64,000 bases of DNA from contig NC_014010.1 of assembly GCF_000024465.1 (NCBI RefSeq), forward strand, positions 248,001 to 312,000, given 5' to 3'. This stretch comes from Candidatus Puniceispirillum marinum IMCC1322 (GTDB taxonomy: Bacteria > Pseudomonadota > Alphaproteobacteria > Puniceispirillales > Puniceispirillaceae). Positions 1 to 6,990 of the stretch are shown here, piece after piece; within the stretch, counting starts at the first letter, position 1, and each line of letters starts with the position of its first letter. Position numbers and translations under genes: made by a program. Under the pieces are notes generated by a model. That model searched no databases and had not been told where the DNA came from. It saw only the letters and a program-made list of their open reading frames with translations.

Positions 1-46
1 TTGTTCATATATGTCGAAACGCCAAGCTTAGTTAGGCGGTCAGGAC

Positions 47-700
47 ATGGTGGATTTTCATATTTTCGAAACCATGCGTTGGCGTCCAGCTTGCGAGTTT
101 GACCCAGGAGGTTTTGACCGGGGAAATGCGCATTTACGTCGGATGGCTTCGTCTGCCCGGCGTTTTGGCCTGCCATTTGATCCGCATGCTATTCATGCAA
201 CGCTTGATAATGAACTGAACGGTATGCTTGTTGATAAGCGGGTGCGCGTCGCCTTATATGAGGATGGTGAGTTGGTCGTAGATGTTGCGGATGCGCCGTC
301 TGAGGTTGCGTCAAGATGGCGACTGGGGCTGGCCGCAACACGGCTGGATGCTGGCGATATGTGGCTACGGCATAAAACTAGCAACCGACAGCGCTATGAA
401 GAGGATAGGGCGGCATTTTGCAGTGGCGCGTCAGCTCAATTTGACGAATTGATTTATCTTAATCAAAACGGTGAAATATGCGAAGGGACGATCACTTCGC
501 TATTTATTGGCGATGGCAGTGGAATGCTGAAAACACCTTCACTTGAATGCGGACTTTTGCCCGGTATCCTGCGTGAGACAATGGTGCAAAATGACAAAGC
601 AGTTGAGGCGGTGCTCACGCTGGACGATGTTCGTGGCGCAACCGAAGTGTTTGTCGGTAATTCGTTGCGCGGATTGATACAGGCGGAACTAGCATTTTAA
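47..700 (+). CDS. Class IV aminotransferase, PabC-like (aminodeoxychorismate lyase family)
   Basis: PLP-dependent fold-type IV enzyme of 217 aa. The N-terminus FETMRW followed by a HLRRMASSARRFG segment is typical of the 4-amino-4-deoxychorismate lyase domain found alone or fused behind PabB. The likely Schiff-base lysine is in LRHKTSNR (near residue 109), and the family signature appears as GEICEGTITSLFIG near residue 145. The expected reaction is aminodeoxychorismate to 4-aminobenzoate plus pyruvate in folate synthesis. A stop codon 16 bases upstream (29-31) may end pabB, but too little is in the window to tell. Branched-chain or D-amino-acid aminotransferase activity is the alternative. 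It converges on the amidotransferase fragment, with a 17-base gap. Confidence 0.8.
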   Translation: MVDFHIFETMRWRPACEFDPGGFDRGNAHLRRMASSARRFGLPFDPHAIHATLDNELNGMLVDKRVRVALYEDGELVVDVADAPSEVASRWRLGLAATRLDAGDMWLRHKTSNRQRYEEDRAAFCSGASAQFDELIYLNQNGEICEGTITSLFIGDGSGMLKTPSLECGLLPGILRETMVQNDKAVEAVLTLDDVRGATEVFVGNSLRGLIQAELAF

Positions 701-717
701 CAAATGCTACTGTGATG

Positions 718-1062
718 TCAGGGCACCTGTGGGTAAGAAATGACCGACAGATAGCGTGAGATTGATGCGCCCAGAAACAGCAAATCATCAAAATGCAAAA
801 CAGCATGCGTATCTTTGGCATCCAACGACACAGTGCATCCAAGCGTTTTTGAAAGATCAGCAGACAATGTTGCAAAGTCTGCCACGGGATTATCCGACTG
901 AATTGTCAATTTGCCATGTTCTTTGCTGTTTTGGCCATAAATCGCAATACCAGCACTGTCAGGCCCACGATCAGTCATTGTAACCAGCATATCGGTAAGC
1001 ATGGCGCCAAGATCAGCTCCAAGTTTTTTGTCTTTGAGAAAAAGGCCGACGATACCGCACAT
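718..1062 (-). CDS. Truncated class II glutamine amidotransferase (GlxB/MgsA-like N-terminal fragment)
   Basis: 114 aa beginning MCGIVGLFLKDKK, so the catalytic Cys2 of Ntn-type (class II) glutamine amidotransferases is exposed after Met removal. TDRGPDSAGIAIYG (about residues 31-44) is another hallmark. Full-length GlxB/MgsA proteins, the amidotransferase subunit of glutamate-synthase-like and N-methylglutamate synthase complexes, are about 300 aa. Here similarity stops just after KDTHAV near residue 87 and a short unrelated tail leads to a stop, with no room before the convergent gene for the rest. I read it as a decayed or truncated gene. Its neighbours make an origin in an N-methylglutamate pathway plausible. 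Confidence 0.6.
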   Translation of the reverse strand: MCGIVGLFLKDKKLGADLGAMLTDMLVTMTDRGPDSAGIAIYGQNSKEHGKLTIQSDNPVADFATLSADLSKTLGCTVSLDAKDTHAVLHFDDLLFLGASISRYLSVISYPQVP

Positions 1063-1374
1063 GCTAAAACTTCATTTATCAATTGAAACCTTAACAGCAA
1101 AAAAACTATGTTTTACTAAGGTGAAAATAATTATCATGATAATAAATTTTTAGCCCATTTAATAGACGAGGCTATATTAGATTTATTATTTATAAGAAAC
1201 TTTTTTTCTTAATATGCAAAAATTACTAGCCTTTAAACCTTTTTTGTTGAAGATTATATGTATGGCTATATGCCCGATGGGCGTCATAGCCCAATCGTTT
1301 ATAAGCTCCGATTGTTCAAGATCTTACATATGAGTGTAATTCATCTGAGCGCCATTTTTGGAAGGAGATTAGTC
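1063..1374. other. AT-rich intergenic region upstream of dmmD
   Basis: This 312-base gap between the divergent amidotransferase fragment and dmmD contains long A/T tracts and no coding sequence I would support. A frame open from 1258 runs into dmmD, but the ATG at 1375 is preceded by AAGGAG at 1362-1367 and gives a family-like N-terminus, so 1258-1374 is probably leader. The promoter for the dmm operon should lie here. A 14-base palindrome at 1130-1143 is listed separately. Confidence 0.5.
1130..1143. promoter_or_regulatory. Perfect 14-bp palindrome ATTATCATGATAAT, possible operator
   Basis: The two halves are exact reverse complements. It lies about 230 bases before the dmmD start codon, in the divergent intergenic region. 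A dimeric regulator such as the GlxA-type protein at 5373-6407 could bind here, but an AT-rich palindrome can arise by chance. Confidence 0.3.
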
Positions 1375-2508
1375 ATGACTGCATCATGGAGATTTTCTAC
1401 ATTGGCCGATAGGCATCGTGCTTTGGGGTCTGAATTGGAAGACTGGAGTGGGATGGGAACGGCTTGGTCCTATGATAAAGATCAGGAAGAGGAATATCTG
1501 GCGATCCGCACAAAGGCGGGATTTATGGATGTTTCGGGGCTAAAAAAAGTTCATGTAGCTGGCCCGCATGCCAGCCATGTGATTGATAGAGCCGTCACCC
1601 GCGATATTGAAAAACTTCGGCCTGGGCGTTCGACATATGCCTGTATGCTGAATGATGAAGGAAAATTTATTGACGATTGTGTGATTTACCGAATGGGCCC
1701 AAATAGTTTTATGGTTGTGCATGGATCAGGGCAGGGGCATGAACAGCTAACCATGGCGGCAACTGGCCGTGATGTGTCACTGCGGTTTGATGACAATTTG
1801 CATGATATTTCTTTGCAAGGGCCGCTGGCGGTTGAGTTTCTTGATAAGTATGTCGATAGCATACGCCAGTTGAACTATTTCAATCATACGCAAACCATGC
1901 TGTTTGATTGCCCCGTTATGATTTCTAGAACTGGTTATTCGGGTGAGCGCGGTTATGAGCTTTTTTGCCGTGGTCAGGATGCGCCAAAGATATGGGATAC
2001 ACTGGTTACAGAAGGTGCCGCAATGGGCATTATCCCTACACGCTTTACGACACTCGATCTGCTTCGTGCTGAGAGTTATTTGCTATTTTTCCCCTATGAC
2101 AACTCGGACATGTATCCGTTCGAGAATGAAAAACATGGTGATACACTTTGGGAACTTGGACTTGATTTTACGGTTTCACCGGGCAAAACAGGGTTCCGTG
2201 GTTGTGAAGAACATATGCGCCTTAAAGGTAAAGAGCGTTTTAAAATCTATGGCGTTCTTCTTGACGGAACCGAACCGGCAGATGAGGGTGCGCCTTTGAT
2301 GAAGGATGGAAAGCAGGTTGGTATAGTTACTGTCGGTATGTATTCAACATTGAATAAGCATAATGTTGGTATTGCACGCATGCCTGTTGATTGTGCTGTT
2401 GATGGCGTTGCCATGAGCGTCAAAAACGCTTCTGGGGATATTGCTTGTCAAGCACACTCGATGCCATTCTACGATCCGCAAAAGAAAATTCGTTCTGCAA
2501 AGGGCTAG
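1375..2508 (+). CDS. dmmD: GcvT-like aminomethyltransferase-family protein, DmmD
   Basis: A 377 aa protein of the glycine-cleavage T-protein family (folate-binding GCV_T fold). Family features include DVSGLKKVHVAGP near the N-terminus, the LQGPLAVEFLDK segment and the RTGYSGERGYELF block, followed by a C-terminal barrel. In dimethylamine-degrading bacteria a GcvT-like gene, dmmD, accompanies the monooxygenase and is thought to channel released formaldehyde onto tetrahydrofolate. The start at 1375 is chosen for its AAGGAG ribosome site. It lies 135 bases before dmmA and is the first gene of the dmmDABC set. A generic aminomethyltransferase is the conservative name. Confidence 0.8.
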   Translation: MTASWRFSTLADRHRALGSELEDWSGMGTAWSYDKDQEEEYLAIRTKAGFMDVSGLKKVHVAGPHASHVIDRAVTRDIEKLRPGRSTYACMLNDEGKFIDDCVIYRMGPNSFMVVHGSGQGHEQLTMAATGRDVSLRFDDNLHDISLQGPLAVEFLDKYVDSIRQLNYFNHTQTMLFDCPVMISRTGYSGERGYELFCRGQDAPKIWDTLVTEGAAMGIIPTRFTTLDLLRAESYLLFFPYDNSDMYPFENEKHGDTLWELGLDFTVSPGKTGFRGCEEHMRLKGKERFKIYGVLLDGTEPADEGAPLMKDGKQVGIVTVGMYSTLNKHNVGIARMPVDCAVDGVAMSVKNASGDIACQAHSMPFYDPQKKIRSAKG

Positions 2509-2520
2509 TAAACTGATGGG

Positions 2521-2538
2521 CGATTATATCCATAATCG
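2521..2538. repeat. Inverted repeat CGATTAT-N4-ATAATCG in the dmmD-dmmA gap
   Basis: A perfect 7-bp dyad with a 4-base spacer lies 12 bases after the dmmD stop. No T-run follows directly, so it is not a clear terminator. A second, weaker stem (about 2562-2576) followed by a run of T could attenuate transcription into dmmA. Role unknown. Confidence 0.3.
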
Positions 2539-2643
2539 TCGGTTGATTGATTTCAACTAAGCGTCTTTGGTGAGGCGGATTTTTTAAAGGGGGTTGCGCC
2601 TAAGTTGAATTAGTCCAGTTTTTCAAAGTGGAGCATATGTATT

Positions 2644-3261
2644 ATGTCTGAATTCCAATTTCCATCGTCAATTAGAAGTCGTCCAATCTATGGCAAGTTT
2701 GAAGCACGGGCAGGCAAAGATTGTTTGATGATTGCTGATGCAGAGGGTGCAGAAGCAATATTGGATATGGTTCAAAAGTCAGATGATAGCCAAGAGATGA
2801 TGGCAAATACCCACATTATCTATATCCCAAAACATACCGAAGAAACTTATGTCGAAAAACTCAAAGCACTAGGTGCGCGCCAGTTCTATTTAGGCGTCAG
2901 TTATGAAGCCTCAGTGCCTAGATTAAGGCATATTTTGACGAATGCCCATATGGGTTTGCAAGTTTATCTGGCTGGTACAGAAGGGGTGATGGGGCAAGCG
3001 CAACGAGAAGCGATCGAGGCAGGTATTCCCCATGTAGCCATCCAGATGGAACATCGTGGATCAGTCGCCCGCCGGATGCAATGCGTACATTGCAAGGGCA
3101 TAACCGAGGATGTGATAACCGACCCATTCATCTGTTCGCATTGCGGGTTGAACCTGTTTGTCAGAGATCATTATTCCAGACGTTTAGCCGCGTTTCAGGG
3201 CGTTCGCGTTGATGCCGAAGATCACGGCAACGTCCCGGCTCAAGTGGAGTTGTATAAATGA
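2644..3261 (+). CDS. dmmA: Dimethylamine monooxygenase subunit DmmA
   Basis: 205 aa, matching the DmmA family, one of the three subunits that oxidise dimethylamine to methylamine plus formaldehyde. The N-terminal part is an alpha/beta segment. The C-terminal part has a zinc-ribbon-like pair of CxxC motifs (C147/C150 in MQCVHC and C164/C167 in CSHCG), followed by an RDHYSRR segment. Its stop overlaps the dmmB start in an ATGA arrangement, so the subunits are translationally coupled. The assignment rests on both the protein and the conserved dmmD-A-B-C order. Confidence 0.85.
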   Translation: MSEFQFPSSIRSRPIYGKFEARAGKDCLMIADAEGAEAILDMVQKSDDSQEMMANTHIIYIPKHTEETYVEKLKALGARQFYLGVSYEASVPRLRHILTNAHMGLQVYLAGTEGVMGQAQREAIEAGIPHVAIQMEHRGSVARRMQCVHCKGITEDVITDPFICSHCGLNLFVRDHYSRRLAAFQGVRVDAEDHGNVPAQVELYK

Positions 3262-4223
3262 CTGCGGGTAAGAATAAAATCTTAGTCAAGGTTGTTGAGA
3301 TCAGTAAGGTCAATGACCTTGTTACCCGATTTTCGTTTGAGCGAATCGATGGTGCATTATTTCCAACTTTTTCTGGTGGCGCGCATATCGTCATTGAGAT
3401 GAAAGATGGCGAAATTAACCGCCTTAATCCCTATTCACTGATGTCTGATCCAATGGATCAGTCACGTTATTCAATTTCGGTTCGTCGTGATGATAACGGG
3501 CGCGGCGGGTCATTATTCATGCATCGTAAAGTCAAACTGGATGATGAGATGGTGATCAGCTATCCGGTTAACCTATTTGCAATGGATTTGCGTGCCAGCA
3601 AACACCTGATGATTGCAGGTGGTATTGGCATAACGCCGTTTCTAGCGCAAATAAAGCAGCTTGGTACCTTGCAGGGGCATTTTGAGCTTCATTATTCATG
3701 TAGGTCGCGTGCACTTGGTGCATATGCTGAAGCGTTAACCGACCACTATCCGAATAATGTTCATGTCTATTTTGATGACCAGAAACAAACAATTGATCTT
3801 GTTAACCTGCTCAAAGGACAACCACTTGGAACGCATGTGTATATTTGCGGCCCAAAAGGCATGATAGACTGGGTGCGAAATACAGCCTTTGAGATGGGTT
3901 GGCCGCATGAGACTGTGCACCATGAAGAATTTTTAGCACCGCCTTCGGGTGAAGCCTTTACCGTAAATCTGGCCACTTCCCAAAAGACCATCGAGGTCGG
4001 TGAGCAACAAAGTCTGCTTGAAGCCATTGAGGCTGCTGGTATTGATGCGCCTTATCTATGTCGGGGTGGGGCATGTGGCCAGTGCGAGACACGCGTTTTG
4101 GAATGTGATGGAGATATTCAGCATAACGACCACTGGCTCGATGATGAACAGAAAGTTGGAAAAACACATATAATGCCATGTGTTTCCCGATTTGCCGGAC
4201 GCAACCTGGTTCTTGATCGATAG
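3258..4223 (+). CDS. dmmB: Dimethylamine monooxygenase reductase subunit DmmB
   Basis: 321 aa PDR/VanB-type ferredoxin reductase. An N-terminal FMN/NAD(P)-binding oxidoreductase module contains NPYSLMSDP (flavin site, near residue 57) and AGGIGITPFLAQI (pyridine nucleotide site, near 120). It is followed by a C-terminal plant-type 2Fe-2S domain with C268, C273, C276 and C308. Its role is to pass electrons from NADPH to the haem-type oxygenase subunit DmmC. It overlaps dmmA by 4 bases and ends 11 bases before dmmC. Confidence 0.9.
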   Translation: MTAGKNKILVKVVEISKVNDLVTRFSFERIDGALFPTFSGGAHIVIEMKDGEINRLNPYSLMSDPMDQSRYSISVRRDDNGRGGSLFMHRKVKLDDEMVISYPVNLFAMDLRASKHLMIAGGIGITPFLAQIKQLGTLQGHFELHYSCRSRALGAYAEALTDHYPNNVHVYFDDQKQTIDLVNLLKGQPLGTHVYICGPKGMIDWVRNTAFEMGWPHETVHHEEFLAPPSGEAFTVNLATSQKTIEVGEQQSLLEAIEAAGIDAPYLCRGGACGQCETRVLECDGDIQHNDHWLDDEQKVGKTHIMPCVSRFAGRNLVLDR

Positions 4224-4234
4224 GAGAGCGAGAT

Positions 4235-5290
4235 ATGAGCATTCAATTCAAAGATGAAACGTTTCGCGGTGATTATACATTTAGTAACTCACAATGGGCC
4301 ATTAACCGATTTCCATTTCCGTTCCACGAAGACAGTTTCATGTATTCGGTGAATATGGAGCAGCATAGCGGTGGCCCGGAAGGGTCTGTATATGAAAAAC
4401 GTTTTGACGTTGACGAGCATTACCTGTCTGAAATGAAGGACAGGGCGATAGTGCTTGATGAAGATCCGCTTCGGTGCCAGTCACTGCCGCATATGAATTT
4501 AGCTGGTTGGGATTTGCTGGAACTGATCATGATGTCAAAGTCAGAAGATTATCCTGATCTGTTTGAATTGCACCGTGATGGCACTCATTGGCGGTGGATT
4601 AATCGCCCCATGGGTATTGATGATAGTTTTGTGTTTATGGACAACACCACTTTGCCCTATGCGCCAATGGAATATATCACGCGGCAAGCCCAAGGTGACT
4701 TCTGTGTTTTGGATCAACGCGATGATAATCTGTGGATGGACGCTGGCATGGTCACCACACAAGCCGATTGGTCGCTTGATTTTGACATTGGCATGAATTT
4801 CTTTGAATGGCATGCGCCGGTGCCGCGCGCGCATGAAATGGGTATTTTTAAACGGGCATTAAAGTTTTTGCTGGCCATTCAACAAGGCACGCCCGCCCGC
4901 CGTTTGAACTGGACACTTACGGTCAATCCTCTGCTGGATACAAGTCCAGAAAATTATCATAAATGGGGTATTGAAAAGGCCAGTTTGACGCCTGAAAATG
5001 TAGGTGAAAAGCAGTATCTTCGGGTCGAGTTGCAAACATTCTTTCGATTGCCGCGGTCAAACGCGTTGGTGTTTCCAATCCGGTGCTATCTGATTAAATT
5101 TGCCGATCTTGTGACAATTCCAAAATGGGGACGTCGTTTGCACAGGGTCTTACGTGATATTCCTGACGATTTGGCAACCTATAAGGGGTTCATTGCTAAT
5201 CGTGAATTGCTGGTGAGTTACTTGTCACAATTTGACGATGGCGCTGAAACGTCACCTGGTGTATGGCCTGATTTACATCTGGAAAAGTGA
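4235..5290 (+). CDS. dmmC: Dimethylamine monooxygenase haem subunit DmmC (DUF3445 family)
   Basis: 351 aa protein of the haem-dependent oxidative N-demethylase family (DUF3445), the catalytic subunit of dimethylamine monooxygenase. The sequence shows the family's WDLLELIMMSKSEDYPDLF region, the ESY-like region FCVLDQRDDNLWMDAGMV and a C-terminal RVELQTFFRLPRSNALVFPI block. AGGAG lies 9 bases before the ATG. It is the last gene of dmmDABC. The expected reaction is dimethylamine + O2 + NADPH to methylamine + formaldehyde. Confidence 0.88.
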   Translation: MSIQFKDETFRGDYTFSNSQWAINRFPFPFHEDSFMYSVNMEQHSGGPEGSVYEKRFDVDEHYLSEMKDRAIVLDEDPLRCQSLPHMNLAGWDLLELIMMSKSEDYPDLFELHRDGTHWRWINRPMGIDDSFVFMDNTTLPYAPMEYITRQAQGDFCVLDQRDDNLWMDAGMVTTQADWSLDFDIGMNFFEWHAPVPRAHEMGIFKRALKFLLAIQQGTPARRLNWTLTVNPLLDTSPENYHKWGIEKASLTPENVGEKQYLRVELQTFFRLPRSNALVFPIRCYLIKFADLVTIPKWGRRLHRVLRDIPDDLATYKGFIANRELLVSYLSQFDDGAETSPGVWPDLHLEK

Positions 5291-5372
5291 CTGCGACCCA
5301 AGCGTATAACAGCTTTTCAATAGACATAAATTGAGGCATCATCCCGCATGGTTTTAACAAATTGATAGCTTC

Positions 5373-6407
5373 ATGACATATGTGAATGAACAGCAAACAG
5401 GAACAGCCCCGATCCGCAAAACTCATCTAGGTTTCCTTATCTTTCCGGGATTTCCGATGTCATGTCTGACGTCGATGATAGAACCATTGCGCGCGGCCAA
5501 TGAAATTGCAGGTCAAGACCGGTTTGGCTGGCAATTGATTTCCGAGGATGGCGCTCGCATACCGGCAAGTGCGGGGGTTTACTTTGATCCTGATATCACG
5601 CTGGCTGATGCTGCGAATCTTGATTTTATTTTTTGCCTAAGTGGACCGATGGCACATTTGGAACATGAACAGAAATCAACTGGAATGCTTCGTCACCTTG
5701 CTCGTCATGGTACCTGTATGGGGGCAGTCAGTGGCGGTGTGTTTCCTTTGGCACGTTCCGGATTAATGGATGCGCATCCTTGTAGTGTGCATTGGTGCTA
5801 TAAAGCTGCGTTTGAAGCAGAATTTCCACATATACAGGCTGTTGATGATGTGATTGTCATGGATCAATTACGCTATAGCGCGTCCGGTGCCGCCGCTGCT
5901 TTCGATATGATGTTGCATCTGATTGAGCAGGAGTTGGGCGCGCCTGTTATGACCGAAGTGGCCTGCTGGTTTCAGCACCCGCTTGTACGCGGTGTGGGCG
6001 TGCGCCAGCGGATTCCAGCATTTTACACAGCCAGTGCCGATGACATGCTGCCATCTGCGATCCAACAGGCGGTTCATTTATTTGCCACGCACATAGATGA
6101 ATCAATTTCTGTCAGTACTGTCGCTGAAACTGTGGGGTTATCAGCCCGCCAGCTTGAACGCGGGTTTAAAAAAGCAACAGGGCAAAGCCCATCACATTAT
6201 TACCGCTTGATGCGGATGAAAGCCGCGCGCCAGCTTGTTCTATATTCAAATGATACGCTGACCGATATCGCTTATGCCACAGGCTATAGCAATGCGGCGG
6301 CGATGGTCAGGCATTATAAGGATGCGTTTGGTATCACGCCAAAAGAGGAGCGCAACAGAATCAATCTCTTCCGCGTACAAGATAACCGTTCGCTTCCATC
6401 TATATAA
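5373..6407 (+). CDS. GlxA-family AraC-type transcriptional regulator
   Basis: 344 aa with two domains. The N-terminal DJ-1/PfpI (GATase-1-like) ligand domain spans about residues 15-190 and contains the GAVSGGVFPLARSG nucleophile-elbow region. A C-terminal AraC double helix-turn-helix follows (about 225-325), with SARQLERGFKKATGQSP and YATGYSNAAAMVRHY. Relatives such as GbdR and CdhR control glycine-betaine and carnitine catabolism. Sitting between the dmm genes and the convergent sox-type operon, it is the obvious candidate regulator of both. It lies 82 bases after dmmC and could have its own promoter. Confidence 0.85.
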   Translation: MTYVNEQQTGTAPIRKTHLGFLIFPGFPMSCLTSMIEPLRAANEIAGQDRFGWQLISEDGARIPASAGVYFDPDITLADAANLDFIFCLSGPMAHLEHEQKSTGMLRHLARHGTCMGAVSGGVFPLARSGLMDAHPCSVHWCYKAAFEAEFPHIQAVDDVIVMDQLRYSASGAAAAFDMMLHLIEQELGAPVMTEVACWFQHPLVRGVGVRQRIPAFYTASADDMLPSAIQQAVHLFATHIDESISVSTVAETVGLSARQLERGFKKATGQSPSHYYRLMRMKAARQLVLYSNDTLTDIAYATGYSNAAAMVRHYKDAFGITPKEERNRINLFRVQDNRSLPSI

Positions 6408-6426
6408 AATTATATTAATTAGTGTT

Positions 6427-6990
6427 TTACACTACAGACTTAATACTATTTATTAAATTATGATGAAGTGATTTTGCGGATGAACGTGCGCCCAGAATTG
6501 AAAAATATCCAACTGACCGATGCAGAATAAAGCAGCTAATATGTTCAATAGCCGTGCGGGTAGCGCTGTTGTAAGGCATCTGCCGGCTATTAACAGCACA
6601 TAGGCGCTCTAATATATTAACGCATAGTTCGCCAGTCAGATCAAAACGCACAAAGGAGTCATTTTGTTCGGTAACGGCGGCAATGCCAGCCAGCTTTATG
6701 GTCAGATCATCTGCCATTGTTTCATGTGATTCAATCGGGGCCTCAACCATCCATTGATCCGGGCCAGTCCATATCGCGCTTATGTCATCATGATGTGTCA
6801 TTTGTTCTGGTAGTGGCAAGGTAACCCCAATCACTTTCCCAGCAATTTTACTGAGCTTATCTTTACCGCCTGCATGCGCTGCTATGGATACATAGGCAAA
6901 ATCAGCATTTTCGGCGAGTGTAACACGATCATAAACATCTATCTGAGGGCTATGACCGCCAAGCGCGTGTAAGGGGGCTAGATCATGCAT
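6427..6990 (-). CDS. soxG: Sarcosine oxidase gamma-type subunit (SoxG, possibly MgdD)
   Basis: 187 aa from the ATG at 6990 (MHDLAPLHALGG), which overlaps the alpha-subunit stop by 8 bases. A further upstream start is possible but lies inside soxA. The sequence has the gamma-subunit core with IWTGPDQWMVEAP and a C-terminal RSVGYFSILGARSSA. In heterotetrameric sarcosine oxidases this subunit packs against the folate-binding part of alpha. It is the last gene of a BDAG operon and ends convergently with the GlxA-type regulator. Confidence 0.85.
   Translation of the reverse strand: MHDLAPLHALGGHSPQIDVYDRVTLAENADFAYVSIAAHAGGKDKLSKIAGKVIGVTLPLPEQMTHHDDISAIWTGPDQWMVEAPIESHETMADDLTIKLAGIAAVTEQNDSFVRFDLTGELCVNILERLCAVNSRQMPYNSATRTAIEHISCFILHRSVGYFSILGARSSAKSLHHNLINSIKSVV

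Noticed and set aside
1-31. Possible C-terminus of an upstream gene (pabB?) ending with TAG at 29-31.
   Set aside because: Only nine codons are in the window; the product cannot be recognised.
1258-1374. N-terminal extension of DmmD from an earlier ATG.
   Set aside because: The extension has no family similarity, and a good ribosome site precedes the ATG at 1375.
6420-6434. Dyad TAGTGT-TTT-ACACTA between the GlxA-type regulator and soxG.
   Set aside because: A short AT-rich stem with a 3-base loop overlapping the soxG stop and no T-run; too weak to call a terminator.
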